DNA of 64,000 bases, from assembly GCA_016617785.1 (NCBI GenBank), contig JADILM010000004.1:1922001-1986000 (forward strand), read 5' to 3'. This DNA is from Sporobolomyces roseus. Taxonomy: Eukaryota; Basidiomycota; Microbotryomycetes; Sporidiobolales; Sporidiobolaceae. The notes under the pieces were generated by a model, which worked only from the letters and a program-made list of their open reading frames with translations, did not search any database and was not told the DNA's origin. The position numbers and the translations under genes were made by a program. This document shows positions 1 through 11,571 of this stretch, in pieces (the stretch's first letter is position 1; every line of letters starts with the position of its first letter).

Positions 1-1260
1 GAGATCATCGTACCTCGAGTAGTCGGTCGTGGGTAGAATGCCGAGATGAACTGTTGCGAGGCGTGGAAAGAGCTGGAGAGTGTCCGGGATTTGTGATTCG
101 GGAAAGACGTCGTCGAGAGCGATGGAGTGAGGGATGGTTTCAGAAATCCAGTAGGACTCGTTGAATTCGATATTCGAAAGGAGAGGGCAAAAGTTGGCGA
201 GATCGCGGAGGATAGTGAGGGAGAGACCGTATTGTGCGTAGAACTGGAGATTCTTCAAGAGGGGGAAGGACTGAAAAGCTTGAATGGGGAGTAGATTCTC
301 CGTTGACTGAGAGGCGTAGTCTTCGAGGGCCATGGACTCCTGGCAGCCGGTCGCTTGCAGGCGGAGGCTTCGAAGATTGGATCCAGCGACCTTGGGAAGA
401 GCAAGCACATCACCTGGGAGGAGACGGCCCATGTAAACGAGGGATTCCAAGTTGGTGGTTGAACGGGGGAAGAAGATGAAGTGTGCGGCTAGACTGGTCC
501 AGAATACGATGTCGCGTATTTCGAGGCGTTTGACGGGGAATGGGTAACAGGGAACGGCGTTAAGCGGTGAACGCAGACCCCAGGCGATGTTATCGAACTC
601 GATACTGTCGGCGGAGCGTATCAATTCTCGACGGCACGCACCGAAAACCTCGATGTAGCTGACTCTGGAGGTTAAAAAGCTGTGGTCGAGCCAATCCAAT
701 TCGAAGAACCTGATGGTACTGATCGAGGATGAGGAGGGATCTCGAACACGCGAGGATTCGAGAATAGCGAGAACTTCGTGTAAATCCTCCTTCGTCGTGA
801 AGCAAAGATCGAGGTGTCTGAGCTGCGGGCAAACTGCGAGACTTTGACGATACCATTCAGGAGTTCGGATATCGACGTCGACATCGTTCCGACATCGGCT
901 AGCATAGGAGCACTTTGGCAAGAGGAATTCGATTGCCCGTGTATCGCGAACCAATGCTCCTAGCGTTCGATCGTCTGCTTCCAAGCTATCGAGAAGGAGG
1001 TCCGCTCTACGTTGTCGAATGCGTAGATCGGAGTCGTATTTGGCGACAAGGAATGGTTGTCGATAGAGGATTCGTCTGATGGTGAGAAGAATTTGTTTCG
1101 AGACCAAGCAGAGAGACGCAACTATTTCGCGCGCCATATTCGTTAGCAATAGTAGTGTAGAGCGATAGAGCGCGCCACACTTACGTGTAGATCCAGGCGT
1201 ATATCCGAGGTGTCCGCAAACGAGATCGACGAGTTCTTGAGGAAGGGACGAGAATGACAT
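1..1260 (-). CDS. F-box/LRR-like protein, family 1 (3' end cut by window edge)
   Basis: Starts at 1260 with MSFSSLPQELVDLVCGHLGY, an F-box-like first helix shared by seven other genes here. Exon 1 ends after codon phase 1 near 1186 (donor GTAAGT). Exon 2 begins at the CTCTGCTTGGTCTC block (ASLCLVSKQ) and stays open to base 1. The body carries the family landmarks in order: ALYRQPF-like YRQPF, LGALVRDT, EWYR..L..CPQLRHLDL, then leucine-rich segments and SYWISETIPHS, VFPESQI and HLGILPTTDYSRYDDL. About 25 C-terminal residues lie beyond the window. Known for the family type: F-box proteins bind Skp1 in SCF ubiquitin ligases and LRR-like tails pick substrates; that role is inferred here from weak similarity only. 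The start is supported by a leader-intron acceptor (CAG) directly before the ATG. Confidence 0.75.
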   Translation of the reverse strand, partial: MSFSSLPQELVDLVCGHLGYTPGSTRKCGALYRSTLLLLTNMAREIVASLCLVSKQILLTIRRILYRQPFLVAKYDSDLRIRQRRADLLLDSLEADDRTLGALVRDTRAIEFLLPKCSYASRCRNDVDVDIRTPEWYRQSLAVCPQLRHLDLCFTTKEDLHEVLAILESSRVRDPSSSSISTIRFFELDWLDHSFLTSRVSYIEVFGACRRELIRSADSIEFDNIAWGLRSPLNAVPCYPFPVKRLEIRDIVFWTSLAAHFIFFPRSTTNLESLVYMGRLLPGDVLALPKVAGSNLRSLRLQATGCQESMALEDYASQSTENLLPIQAFQSFPLLKNLQFYAQYGLSLTILRDLANFCPLLSNIEFNESYWISETIPHSIALDDVFPESQIPDTLQLFPRLATVHLGILPTTDYSRYDDL

Positions 1261-1690
1261 CTGCGAAAATTAAGAGCGAGGGATCAGCTTCAGCTTACTC
1301 GCAGCTAGTAATTTACTTCTCTACTCTACAGCATACCCAGCACCGCTCGTTTGTCCCTCTTGTCCCCTCTCCCATCTCTGAGATTGAGAGCAACCATTCA
1401 TCCCCTTGTAACACCCCCGACTGTCGAGCTTGACCTTTCCATAGCCTCCTAAGCACTCTATAGCATATATGATCTTATACTGAGCTCCCCTCCTGCCTTC
1501 TTCACTGACTTCCAATCCCCTCATTCAACGTCTCATCTCCCTCCTCGATTTCCTCCCTTTCCAGCCTCTCAGTAGAGCTGTGACTCACCCTGATAGTATC
1601 TGGGTATCTTGAGGTAGATCGAGTCGAAGTTTGAAGCGAATCTGAGGCGGTAGAGTGAAAGGTGAGAAAGAGAGTCGAATTTCGCAAGTC
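1261..1690 (-). promoter_or_regulatory. Family-1 leader cassette, copy 1
   Basis: Upstream unit of the gene starting at 1260. It has a TTGCGAAATTC-like element (about 1678-1688), a noncoding leader exon ending at 1589, donor GTGAGT (1588-1583), and a 328-nt leader intron ending in CAG next to the ATG. Internal conserved blocks include the TTGAATGAGGGGATTGGAAG block (about 1510-1530) and an AGGAGGCTATGGAAAGGTC block (about 1430-1450). Confidence 0.7.
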
Positions 1691-1987
1691 AGGGGGTTCG
1701 ACAATCTTCAATATTCCTCGCTTTCGAGCTCTCTGACCTTTACGAGAGACTTATTTCACTCGATTCGAAGGGAGGAAGGACTTCGAGTGCGATTAGCGAA
1801 GGCTTTCGTCGAAATCATCAGATTCGCTCATTTCAGTCAAGCCTAACCGACCTCGCTCGATCCATTTTCGCTGAATCAGGGTCGACGAATCGCTGAATAT
1901 CTCCAGTACAAAGAGAAACCTAGAGTGGCAGCATTGAGATAGGCAATTCGACAGATTCCATTCATTCGAAGACAATTCACATTCGAT

Positions 1988-3465
1988 TCAAACTGCAAGG
2001 ACTTCGGACGAACAGACAACGGCGTGCGAGCTACTCCCTTCCACTGTCTTTCCTTGACAAACAATTGTTTCCCTCCTCGATACAACGCTAGAACCAGTCA
2101 TCATCGTCGATACAACAATCGAAACATACTTCAACCCCTTTCGATTCAAGGGAAGCGACAAAGCCATCATACCTCTCCTTGTGAATTGTGGGTAAGAAAC
2201 CGAGGTGTATGTCGTGAAGGTGCTCGAACTTGTCCAAGATCGCGCAAAGAGCTCGTCGGGGTCGTTCGAGCGAGGCTTCGAATCGCAGATCCAGAATGAC
2301 CAGAGGAAATTGATTCGAGCAAGGTGCGGGGACGATTTTGAGAGGATCTCGAAGAGTCGAAGGGAAGGACCGTGAGTGTAATCGAGGGAAAGCGAAGTGA
2401 GGTGAGGGAAGAAGCGGAACGTTTCGAGTGGAAGGGAAGGAGCCTCTGAAGGGAGGGAGTACTCGGAGAGGGGGAACATCTCGCCAGCGATACGGAAATC
2501 GACAGAGTGAAAGTAGAGGGAGAGGGTTTTCAAGTTGGTGCCGAGGAGGTTCGGGAGAGCCCGAATGTCGTTCTGATTGACGGATGGGTTGCCCGAGAAT
2601 CTGAAGAACTCGAGTAGGGAATTGTTTTGGGGTAGGAAAGGAAGACAGGTTTCGAGGGAGTCGATGAAAGAGACGATTTCGAGAGATTTGACAGGGAAAG
2701 GGAATTGAGGTTTGCCGAAGGGAAGTCCAGAGTGCATCCATCCGATATCCTCGTAGCGGAGCTCGTCCAGAGAGACCACGGAAGTGTCCTTGAACGCGGC
2801 GAAGACGTCAGAGGAATCGATATCATCTTCAGGGTTCCATTCGAAATACTCTGGATCATTCTCTTCATCTTGGCCAAGATCTTCATGGAGGCGAGCGAAG
2901 GTGAGAGTACGTAGAGGAGGTGAAGCCGTAGTCGAGCGATCCTCGGCAGTCGTAGTGTAAAGGTTGAGGGCTTTGAGGCAACTGTCCAGATCTTGAATGG
3001 TTTCGAAGGCGAGTTCCACGTGTCTCAAGTGCGGGCAAGCTGCGAGCACTTGAACAAACCATCTCATACAACGCCTAGTAGAAGTCCCTGAAGCTTTATC
3101 GTCTTCGATAAGAGTTTGGAGATATCTTCTGACTAGACGGGTGCCTCGAACGAGTTGACCACGCGAGTTGCCATCCGCCTCGAGCGAAGTAAGGAGGTTG
3201 GTCGCTCGATGCCAATTGAACCTGTAAGAACTTGCGCTCCAGAAGGGATGACGGTACAATGCTTGCCGAGCAGGATCGAGAGTCTGGCGAGAAACGAGAC
3301 AGAGACTGAGAAGCGTCTTGCCATCGGGATCTGCGGAGGTCAATCATCAGCCTAGGCCTTTGACCCAGTTCATCGCATAGGCGCACCATCATATATCGCA
3401 TTCTGACGGTTCAACTTTGAGATGATGAGATTGACGAGTTCTTCGGGGAGAGACGAGAACGACAT
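1988..3465 (-). CDS. F-box/LRR-like protein, family 1, with a frameshifted 3' end
   Basis: Exon 1 starts at 3465 (MSFSSLPEELVNLI). The main exon carries DPDGKTLLSLCLVSRQTL, QALYRHPFW, QLVRGTRLV and the CPHLRHVELAF block, then LRR-like segments. At about 2240-2250 the reading frame diverges from its relatives after NDPDELF. The family continuation (AILDKFEHLHDIHLGFLPT...GVEVCFDCC) is present in another frame, ending near 2088. Relatives have six codons (FPExxI/V type) where this gene has two bases, consistent with a 16-nt deletion. As it stands the frame runs to a stop at 1988 with an unrelated tail. No splice site that restores frame is visible there. The exon 1/2 junction (3344-3420) is uncertain; the acceptor is probably the CTCCGCAG near 3331. 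Likely a damaged or altered-tail family member. Confidence 0.6.
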
Positions 3466-3905
3466 GATCCTGTAAGACAGCTCAAAAGAAGTCAGCCTGG
3501 TGTATACTCGTAGTTTTAAACATCCACTGAGTATCCTCTATCGATCCCTCTCAGCTGTCCCTCGCTAATAGTAAGGGGTTTGAGAGGTTGAAAGATTATT
3601 CAACCCTACCCCGACCTTTTACCCTGAAAGCCAACTATTCTGATACTCTCCACCATCTCATGAATACCTCATCTACCTCCCAAGCTACCCTCCATCGATC
3701 CCCGAGCGTCCCTCGACGTTCTTTCCCGCTCGTTCCCCTCTCATCTCATGCCTCGTGGTTCTCCCTCGCAAGGCTATCAGGACACAAGGGACTCACCTTG
3801 ATATCCTGTTGAGAGCTGAACGTTCCCGCCTTACAAGCCTTGCGCGATTCTGAGGTGGTCGAGTGAGAAGTAATGGAGAGATCTGTTTGACTAGAATTTC
3901 GCTCA
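3466..3905 (-). promoter_or_regulatory. Family-1 leader cassette, copy 2
   Basis: Diverged copy. A GAAATTC-type element lies near 3895-3903, a leader exon ends at 3797 (ATATCAAG), donor GTGAGT is at 3796-3791, and a 327-nt intron ends in CAG at 3470, four bases before the ATG. A branch-like GCTGAC lies just inside the acceptor. Internal blocks are less conserved than in the other copies. Confidence 0.55.
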
Positions 3906-4167
3906 AAGCGATCTCATCGTCTTCATCTTCTACAGACAGCAGCTAGCTGTCAAAGCAGGTAATAGCATCGAGCGCATTCTCTGAGAGCGAAAGCGCAACG
4001 CGAGCGCCAGGTGAAAAGGTCATTCTTCTCACTTCGCAACCGTTTCGCAAACGAGGAATTCGCTTGTTGACTCCCGATCTCGCCTATTTGCACGCCACGA
4101 GCTGATCACAACTATCTGACTCCGTTACATGTCTCGGCTAGCCAATTAACGTCCCTCAATCAATCAA
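3906..4167. other. Intergenic region, no gene seen
   Basis: This lies between the 3' end of the actin-related gene and the leader cassette of the F-box gene. It contains two close CGCAA-type motifs (CACTTCGCAACC and TTTCGCAAACG, about 4028-4052) that recur in other promoters in this window. No convincing coding sequence or RNA gene was recognised. Confidence 0.4.
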
Positions 4168-6126
4168 TCAAGGAATGATTTCCATCTGTCGGTAGTAAGC
4201 TGGACCTTTTTGAGCGTAGTCTGCTTTTGACTGTTTCCGCACCATCTCACGAGTCAGCAGCTTCTCCACAGACTCTCGTACTTATATCCCGAGTCGAGGA
4301 GAAAGGAGTGGAGAAAAAAAAGGAAACACTTACCATGAATAATTTCGCTTGTTGATCCCCAATCAACAACTGTTTCAACTCCCCAAATCTCATCAGCTGC
4401 CTATATCCCAAATGCTCGAGATAAAAGTAAGAGGTCTACTTACTTTCCCCATGATACAAGCTCCCAAATAGACTCCCCAATCTCCAGCGTGTTCTTTGAA
4501 ATTTGCGAAGTATTCCGGAGTTCTCGCATACCTCATCGGACCTCTCGGAGAGATCGCTTGATCAATCATAGATTGATCGGGTTGCTGTGGAGTCGCAGAG
4601 TAAGGGGATAGGAGTGGTAACAGGGTCGAACCGAGTGCTGTCACAAATCGAGGAGAAATTAGTGAGGGAACAGAGGCAGGAGAGAGAGGGGGAGACGTAC
4701 CTCGATTCGAAGCGACTCGACCAGAAGAGATGACGATCAAATTCTCACAAACAGCTTCTTTAACTTCCAAGTCTTTGATCGCGGTCAAAACTGATCCGAT
4801 GACTTCTTGAATCCCAAAATTCGGTACTTCGATCCTTTCGAAACAAGTCAATCCGATCTCTTTCGCCGCCGAGTTCGTCGAAGAGAGAGTGGTCGACAGG
4901 ACTTGGGGGAAGAATAAAGGTTCGAGGTAGAGATGTCGAGAGGGACCGATTTGAAGGTTTGCATGTTCTGGAATTTCGGCGACTGGGATCGTTAGATCTA
5001 TTTGAGGAGGAGGAGGTGGCGGTGAGAAGGGATTGGGGATAGTAACGAAGTCGCCGTCTGAGGTGGTGGTTTTCGATTTCGATTTTGATTTCTTGACTAT
5101 ATCTCCAACTTTTCCTTCTGCCACCACTTTCGCGACATCGAATTGACCATCTTCTTCTCCACCAGCTACCGTATCCCCCAAAGCTTGGAGACTGACAGGT
5201 GGAGTATAAAGTTTCGATTTGAACCCAATCAAATCCCTATTCTTCAATTCCCCGACAATCCTCCTCACTCCATCCAGGATCTCGCTCTGACTCAGTTCCT
5301 TCCCCTCCTCTTGAGCTTTCCCAAATCCATGCAACAAGGTCTCTCGATTCTCCTCCCATATTTTCACGGCACAATAATCATCGAGTACTCCTTCGTCGAC
5401 CCAACTCACTCTGGATCCACCAGGCGCTTCGTATACTTGGTTATCGTGTACTACGCTGACTTCGCAACCTTCTCCGCGCCAACCAATGTCGAGAACCACT
5501 CCCGAAGTGACGCCTGATGCGCCGGCTGCAAAGAAAGGTCGTGAGGAGAGAAGAAGGGAAGGGACTAGGAGACGTTCGAAGAGAAGTCGATGAAGGGAAT
5601 CGGTGGTCGAGTGAGGGAGAGATGGGGGAACAGAGAGAACTGTAGGGTGTAGGAGAGGTGGTCGAGGTAATTGTAAAGAGATGTGGAATGCGTAGCGACT
5701 GCAAAGCCACTCTACTCGGTCAGCTTACAAACACATGGAGAGTACTGAAGAGAGAAGTGCAGGCTTACAAGATAGCTTCTAATCCGACCCAATCTGTCAC
5801 GATGAATCCAACTTTCGGATCCACTTGTAAAGGATAAACGACCTCATGCTCATTCGAACCCGTTCTCTCTGCTTCACTCAAATAATGTCCAACCAAATAA
5901 TCCTCTACCTGAGTTCCTTTCGTGTTGAATTTGCGTCCTAATCTAGTCGGAAGTTCCTGTAATTGAGAGATTCCGATATCAGCTCGGAGAGAGAGAGAGA
6001 GAGGAGAAGTGAGGAAGGTAGAGCATACTAGTAATGGTCCTCTGATGAGATCTGCTACTCCTACTCCAGCTCTCAAGACGGTAGAAGTTAAATCCAAGAT
6101 CAACAATAATTCCTCCCTAGGTGCCA
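4168..6126 (-). CDS. Actin-related protein, probably Arp10 (dynactin)
   Basis: Multi-exon gene starting MAPREELLLILDLTSTVLRAGVG, the actin-fold phosphate-1 strand in diverged form. Later exons give QVDPKVGFIVTDWVGLEAIL, GVVLDIGWRGEGCEVSVVHD (phosphate-2-like), ERIEVPNFGIQEVIGS and NLIVISSGRVASNR. The C-terminal exons join as DWGVYLGACIMGK, LMRFGELKQLL and QSKADYAQKGPAYYR, matching actin's C-terminal 'WIGGS...SKEEYDESGP' region. An intron at about 4643-4700 separates SNR from ALGSTLLPLL. Final exons are near 4340-4400 and 4168-4250, with the stop at 4168. The nucleotide-binding glycines are weak, as in Arp10/Arp11, which cap the pointed end of the dynactin Arp1 filament. Arp10 is the best guess; another divergent Arp (for example Arp9) cannot be excluded. 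The gene is divergent from ERG7 with about 180 bp between starts. Confidence 0.65.
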
Positions 6127-6303
6127 TTTCTATCCTTGAACGCGTTCTCTCTTTGCCTGATTGTTGTCTTTGAGGTGAGTCGTACGAGTAGTCAATGAGT
6201 CGTAAGATCGAATGAGGTTGTTGCCCGAAGTTCCGAAATAATGTTGGAAGAGAAGGAAAGGGAAGCACCCCCTCTCCTCCTCCTCTTCACTATCTATCGA
6301 AAC

Positions 6304-9300
6304 ATGTCACTCCCCTCCAACTACCCTCCAGAGGGTCCTTTAGGAGCGACTGACCCTTCTAAATGGAGACTCTCTTCTTCAGATCACGGAAGACATGTTT
6401 GGCACTACGTTTCATCTACCTCTTCTCCCGTTTGGGGTATCGACGAGATGGGAGTCAAGAGAGAGATTCAACAACAATCAGAGGAATCAAAGTATTGGTT
6501 GGGGTTTGAATTGGGAGAGAAGGAGGGACAAGAGAAATTGAGGGATCCAGAGGGGAACCCGTTTGAGAGTGCAAAGAATGGTATGTTAACCAGCTCTCTA
6601 TTCATGTGAGGAGCGCTTGTCAACTGATAGTAAATGAGTAGGGTATGAGTTTTATAAGAGATTGCAGAGTAAAGATGGACACTGGTCCGGAGAATACGGA
6701 GGTAAAGCTCTCTTCCTTTCTCTCCTTACTACCTCTCTCAGACCATCGACTGAAAAAGAGAGATCGACGACGACGATGATCAGGACCCATGTTCTTGTTG
6801 CCCGGAATCATCATCGCCATGTACATCACCAAAGTTCCAATCCCAGAAGAATGGAAAATTGAAATCACTCGTTACTTGTCCAATTTGCAACGGAAGGGAG
6901 ATGAGAAAGACCAAGGTTGGGGAATGTGAGTTTCCACCTCTACTCAGCAGTCGAAGTGATGTTAAGCTGATGAAGATCACTCGAGATTCACAGACACTTT
7001 GAAGCGAAATCGTCTGTTTTTGGTACCGGATTGAATTATGTCGTGTTGAGGTTGTTGGGAGTCGGTCCTGATGTACCAATGATGCAACGTGCGAGAGCTA
7101 CTTTACACGCTTTAGGTATGCTATCTCTTCACTCTTGCTTTTAACTTTTCGTCTAATTCTCCCGGTCCTCTCAGGTGGATGCGCTGGAATCCCTTCGTCC
7201 GTCTTCCCTCCCTCCTCTCCTCCTTCCCTCCTCAAGCTCTGATCCTATCGCTCTCTGTATATAGATGGGGTAAATTCTGGCTCGCCCTCCTCAACGTCCA
7301 TTCCTGGCGAGGTTTGAACCCTACTCCCGCAGAACTCTGGCTCCTCCCCGACTACCTCCCGATCCATCCTTGGCGCTGGTGGATTCATACTCGAAACGTC
7401 TACATTCCAATGGGTTACCTGAGCGGGAAAGGTTGGCAAGCTGAAGTAGACGAAACGATTCTATCTCTTCGCGAAGTAAGCTTCATTTCCCTCTTTACCT
7501 CCCCCTCCCCCTACTGATCAGTGACGAGAGTGAGTAGGAACTCTACACTCAACCTTACGCATCGATCAACTGGCCTTCCCTACGAAACCAAGTTTCTTCA
7601 GCAGATCTCTATGCGCCTCATTCGAAAACCGCGAATGCTTGTTTCGCTGTTTTGGACGTGTATGATCGAGTTGCACCGAGTTGGATTAGAAGGAAAGCGT
7701 TGAAGAGAGCTTATGAACTCGTGAGGATGGAGGATGAGAATACTTCGTTTCAGACTATTGGACCAGTTAGTAAAGCTATGAATATGGTGTATGTTCCCTT
7801 TTACTCACTCTATAGACTCGAAATAGGGACTGAGGAGGAAGGTAAGTACAGGTGTCGTTGGTTGGAAGAGGGTCCGGAGAGTGATGCGTTCAAGAATCAT
7901 GTTGCGAAGATTCGAGATTTCAGTAAGTCAACGATAACTCCCAATTCCATCGTAAAGTAGCGATGTGCTGATTGAGGGTCTTGATTGTTTGCGTACAGTG
8001 TGGATGACGAAGGATGGAATGTTGATGACAGGAACGAACGGATCTCAATTATGGGATGCTTCTTTCATAGCTCAAGCACTCTACGAATCTTCCCTCGCAA
8101 CGCTCCCTCAAAACGTTTCTTCAACCCACAAACTCTTGGAATGGTTGGATGATTGTCAGATTCGGGAGAACCCGAAGTGGTTTGAAGAGGCTTATCGACA
8201 TGAAACGAAGGGAGCTTGGCCGTTCAGTACGAAGGAACAAGGGTATACGGTTAGTGATTGTACGGCAGAGGGAATGAAGAGTGTCTTGTTGTTGCAGAGT
8301 TTACCGTGAGTCTATTGGTTCTCGTCAAGTCTTCGGTCGCGACTCAAAAGCGCTGACTTGGGGAAGATGGTCAATACTCGCAGTGGAGCCCCTCAACTTG
8401 TCACCTATGATCGCTTCTGTCAAGCAGTCGACGTCATTCTCTCACTACAGAACCCTGAAGGTGGATTCGCCAGTTACGAATTGATTCGAGGGAGTCCTCT
8501 TCTCGAGATGCTCAATCCTGCTGAAGTCTTCGGTGCGTTTACTCTACTCTCTCGATCTCCTGATGCGCAAGGCTGATCGACAGTGGTTTCGCATTCGCAG
8601 CGAATATCATGATCGAGTACTCATACGTCGAATGCACTACCGCTGGTAAGCCTCTCCATCCTCTACTAGCTTGGCAAGTTCATTGCTGACTATCTTCGAG
8701 TCTGCGTTGTCAGCCGTCACCGCTCTCTCGACGTTCCGAAAGAAGTACCCCTACTATCGAGCAGACGAGATTCTCGAAACCTGTCGAACCGGTATCGAAT
8801 GGATCAAACGCAAGCAGCGTCTTGATGGGAGTTGGTACGGATCATGGGGAATCGTCAGTCGTCGTCGTTACTCATCTCCTCGTGACAATGAGCTGATGGA
8901 ATAACCTCGAAACTGACAGTGTTTCACTTACGCTACGATGTTCTCTGTTGAATCACTCGCACTCGCTGGGGAGACGTATGAGAATAGCGAGCATGTCAAG
9001 AAGGCCTGTGAGTTCGTATTGGGAAAGCAGATGGAGGATGGAGGTTGGGGTGAAAGCTACAAAGTGCGTTTTTATGTTCTTCGCAACCCGCTGATCGCGA
9101 TGAAGCTGATTCGGGAAATCCATCATCGCACAGTCATGTGAGACGGAGGAGTACGTTCACAACGAAAAGAGTCAAGTCGTGAACACTGCTTGGGGTTAGT
9201 TTTCACTTTTCTCTCGATCCCTCGCCTCTCACACTGATCAGATCGCTACTCGAATGTCCAGCTGTGATCACTCTCCTCACCGCAAAGTATCCGGACCCTG

Positions 9301-9558
9301 AACCAATCCGTCGTGGATGCCGATTGATCATGTCTCGACAAGAATCGAACGGTAGTTGGCCTCAAGAATCCATTGAAGGAGGTTCGTTTCCCGATCTCAC
9401 TCCCATCACTCTACTCTCTGGACTGTACTGATGAAAAGCATTGGGAGCGAACAGTATTCAACAAGAATGCCGCGATCAGTTACCCGAATTTCAAGTTCGC
9501 ATGGACTATCAATGCGTTGGGACAAGCTTGGAAGAAGTTACCCAAAGACGGATGGTAA
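6304..9558 (+). CDS. ERG7: Lanosterol synthase (oxidosqualene cyclase)
   Basis: Cyclises 2,3-oxidosqualene to lanosterol, the first sterol of the ergosterol pathway, at ER or lipid-droplet membranes. The start at 6304 gives [21 protein letters not shown], in register with the family N-terminus. About a dozen exons join to roughly 730 residues, the normal length. Visible marks are the [12 protein letters not shown] repeat, [31 protein letters not shown], and the catalytic VSDCTAEG motif (aspartate as proton donor, bases about 8250-8275). QW-type repeats follow: [33 protein letters not shown] and [11 protein letters not shown]. The last exon ends [20 protein letters not shown] at 9558. Introns are short with CTGA branch sites. 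No defect is seen in the catalytic region. Confidence 0.95.
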
Positions 9559-9736
9559 ATCAGTCTGTGATCATGTTGTAGTAGTGTTAATAGAATCAGT
9601 CAAAGCAGTTCTACGTGGAACCCCTTTGAGAATAGGAATCCCCGACGATTTTGCGTCGCGAGGACTTGAACAAATTTTTGTTCCCCCTTCTCTCTCTCCC
9701 TCCAACTTCCACGTTTTTTACATCTCATCACTCAAC

Positions 9737-11170
9737 ATGTCTACTCCCGTCACTCCTTTCTCTCAACGCCCTCAAGGTGATGTTATCTGCCTCTTCGGTG
9801 AGTCCCTACAGCTCTCTCTCTCTCTCTCGAACCGTTGTTCGATCTGATCGATGAAATTTAACTCAACCCTCTTTTTAATCGAAACAGACGTTGACGGTAC
9901 TCTCACCCCTGCTCGTCGTGTAAACTATACTCGGACTATTAGACTACACGCATCAGAGTGCTGACCTGCAGTCCTACGCGCGTTCATTGAATTCAGACTG
10001 CTTCTCCCGAAATTCTCGAAGTCTTGAAAGCGGTTCGACAAAAAGCTGTCATTGGATTCGTTGGTGGATCAGATCTTCCCAAGATCACTGAACAACTCGC
10101 TGTACACGGTCAAAACAGTACGTTCTCTCACTTCCTCATGTTGAAAGGGAAAGCTAACTCCCCCCTCTCTCTCTCTCTCGTTTGTGTGTATAGTCAGAGA
10201 TGATTTCGATTTCTGCTTTGCCGAGAATGGATTGACCGCTATCAAGTTGGGTCAAGATCTCGAATCTCAATCATTCATCAAATTCTTGGGAGAGGACAAC
10301 TACAAACGTCTCGTCAAATTCGTTCTTCACTACGTCGCCGATATGGAGATCCCTATCAAGCGGTACGTCTACAACTCTGTGTTTAGTGGAGAGCTGAGGA
10401 AGAGACTGACTCGTTTTGAATTCTTCAGAGGCACTTTCATGGAATTCCGAAACGGTATGGTCAAGTAAGACGACAGAGCCTACATATCTGATCCCAAACC
10501 GACACTTATACGCTCTTTGTTCGTCTCTACAGCATCTCCCCTATCGGACGTAACGCTTCGTAGGTTTCCCTTCCTATATTCAGTTTCCTCGATCATTCCA
10601 GCTAACGTGCTCCGCTTCTCCCGACGCTCAGTGTCAAGGAACGTGACGAGTTCGAGCAATACGACAAGGTATGTTTTCAAAGCTGCCTCGTCCGTTGGAT
10701 CTGATCTGACTCAATCTCGCTTCCTCGAATCCAGATCCACAAAGTTCGCGCTGCCTTCGTCGAAGTCCTCAAGAAGGAGTTCGCCGATCTCGGATTGACC
10801 TACTCTATCGGCGGACAAATCTCGTTCGACGTCTTGTGCGTTCTGCTTTGTCTCGTTATCAAATTTACACTTGCTAATTTTGAAATCCTTTTCCTTACAG
10901 CCCCCAAGGATGGGACAAGACTTACGCTCTCAAGCACGTCGAGAAGGAAGGATTTAAGACGATCCACTTCTTCGGAGATAAAACTTGTGCGTATACGCTC
11001 CTTCGAGAATCGACGGCGATTTCGCAGCTGACCCGTCGTTCTTCTTATCCCCGATCTCAGACAAGGGAGGAAACGATTACGAGATTTACGAGGATTCTCG
11101 AACTATTGGTCACGCCGTTCAAAGTCCTGCCGACACCATCAGGGAGCTCAAGGCCATCTTTCAAGTATAA
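9737..11170 (+). CDS. SEC53: Phosphomannomutase
   Basis: Interconverts mannose-6-phosphate and mannose-1-phosphate in the cytosol, feeding GDP-mannose for N-glycosylation, GPI anchors and cell-wall mannans. The start at 9737 gives [20 protein letters not shown]. An intron splits the HAD nucleophile motif, which rejoins as [11 protein letters not shown]. Further marks are [44 protein letters not shown], the [20 protein letters not shown] segment, and the metal-binding [19 protein letters not shown] block, ending AIFQV at 11170. About eight exons; some introns contain CT-repeat tracts. The length, about 255 residues, fits eukaryotic PMM. It lies about 180 bp after ERG7 on the same strand, with its own promoter. 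Confidence 0.93.
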
Positions 11171-11571
11171 TAGGGAGGTCGAGGTATTATAAATTTTCGT
11201 TTTTCTCATCTTTCATTTTGGGTGTTTGTGCGATGGAGGGAGAATGGGCATGGACTTGACAAATAGACACTCAACTTCATTCGTCATGACATCGCTGCTT
11301 TGCTGACCACATTCTCGAGAGAAGTAGACTATTCGCCCAACTCGAGCTTCGGAATTCGAAAATTCGACCAGGTCTCCCTCCTTCCTTCGTCTTCTCCGCT
11401 TCGGAAACGTCTCGCATGACTCCCCCGCTTCAACTGGCGTGATCCGCTTCGACGTCTCCTTCGCTCCAACATTCCTTCCCTGTGCAGGAATTCTGCAGTT
11501 AGTGAAGAAGCTTCGCAAGACTGATTCTGCTGTCTTCCTCTTTCTCTTCAACACCCATCAGCTCACTCGAC
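11171..11571. other. Intergenic region before the second F-box-like family
   Basis: This holds the 3' UTR of the phosphomannomutase gene and the promoter of the gene at 11572. It does not contain the family-1 leader cassette. No additional gene was recognised. Confidence 0.4.
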
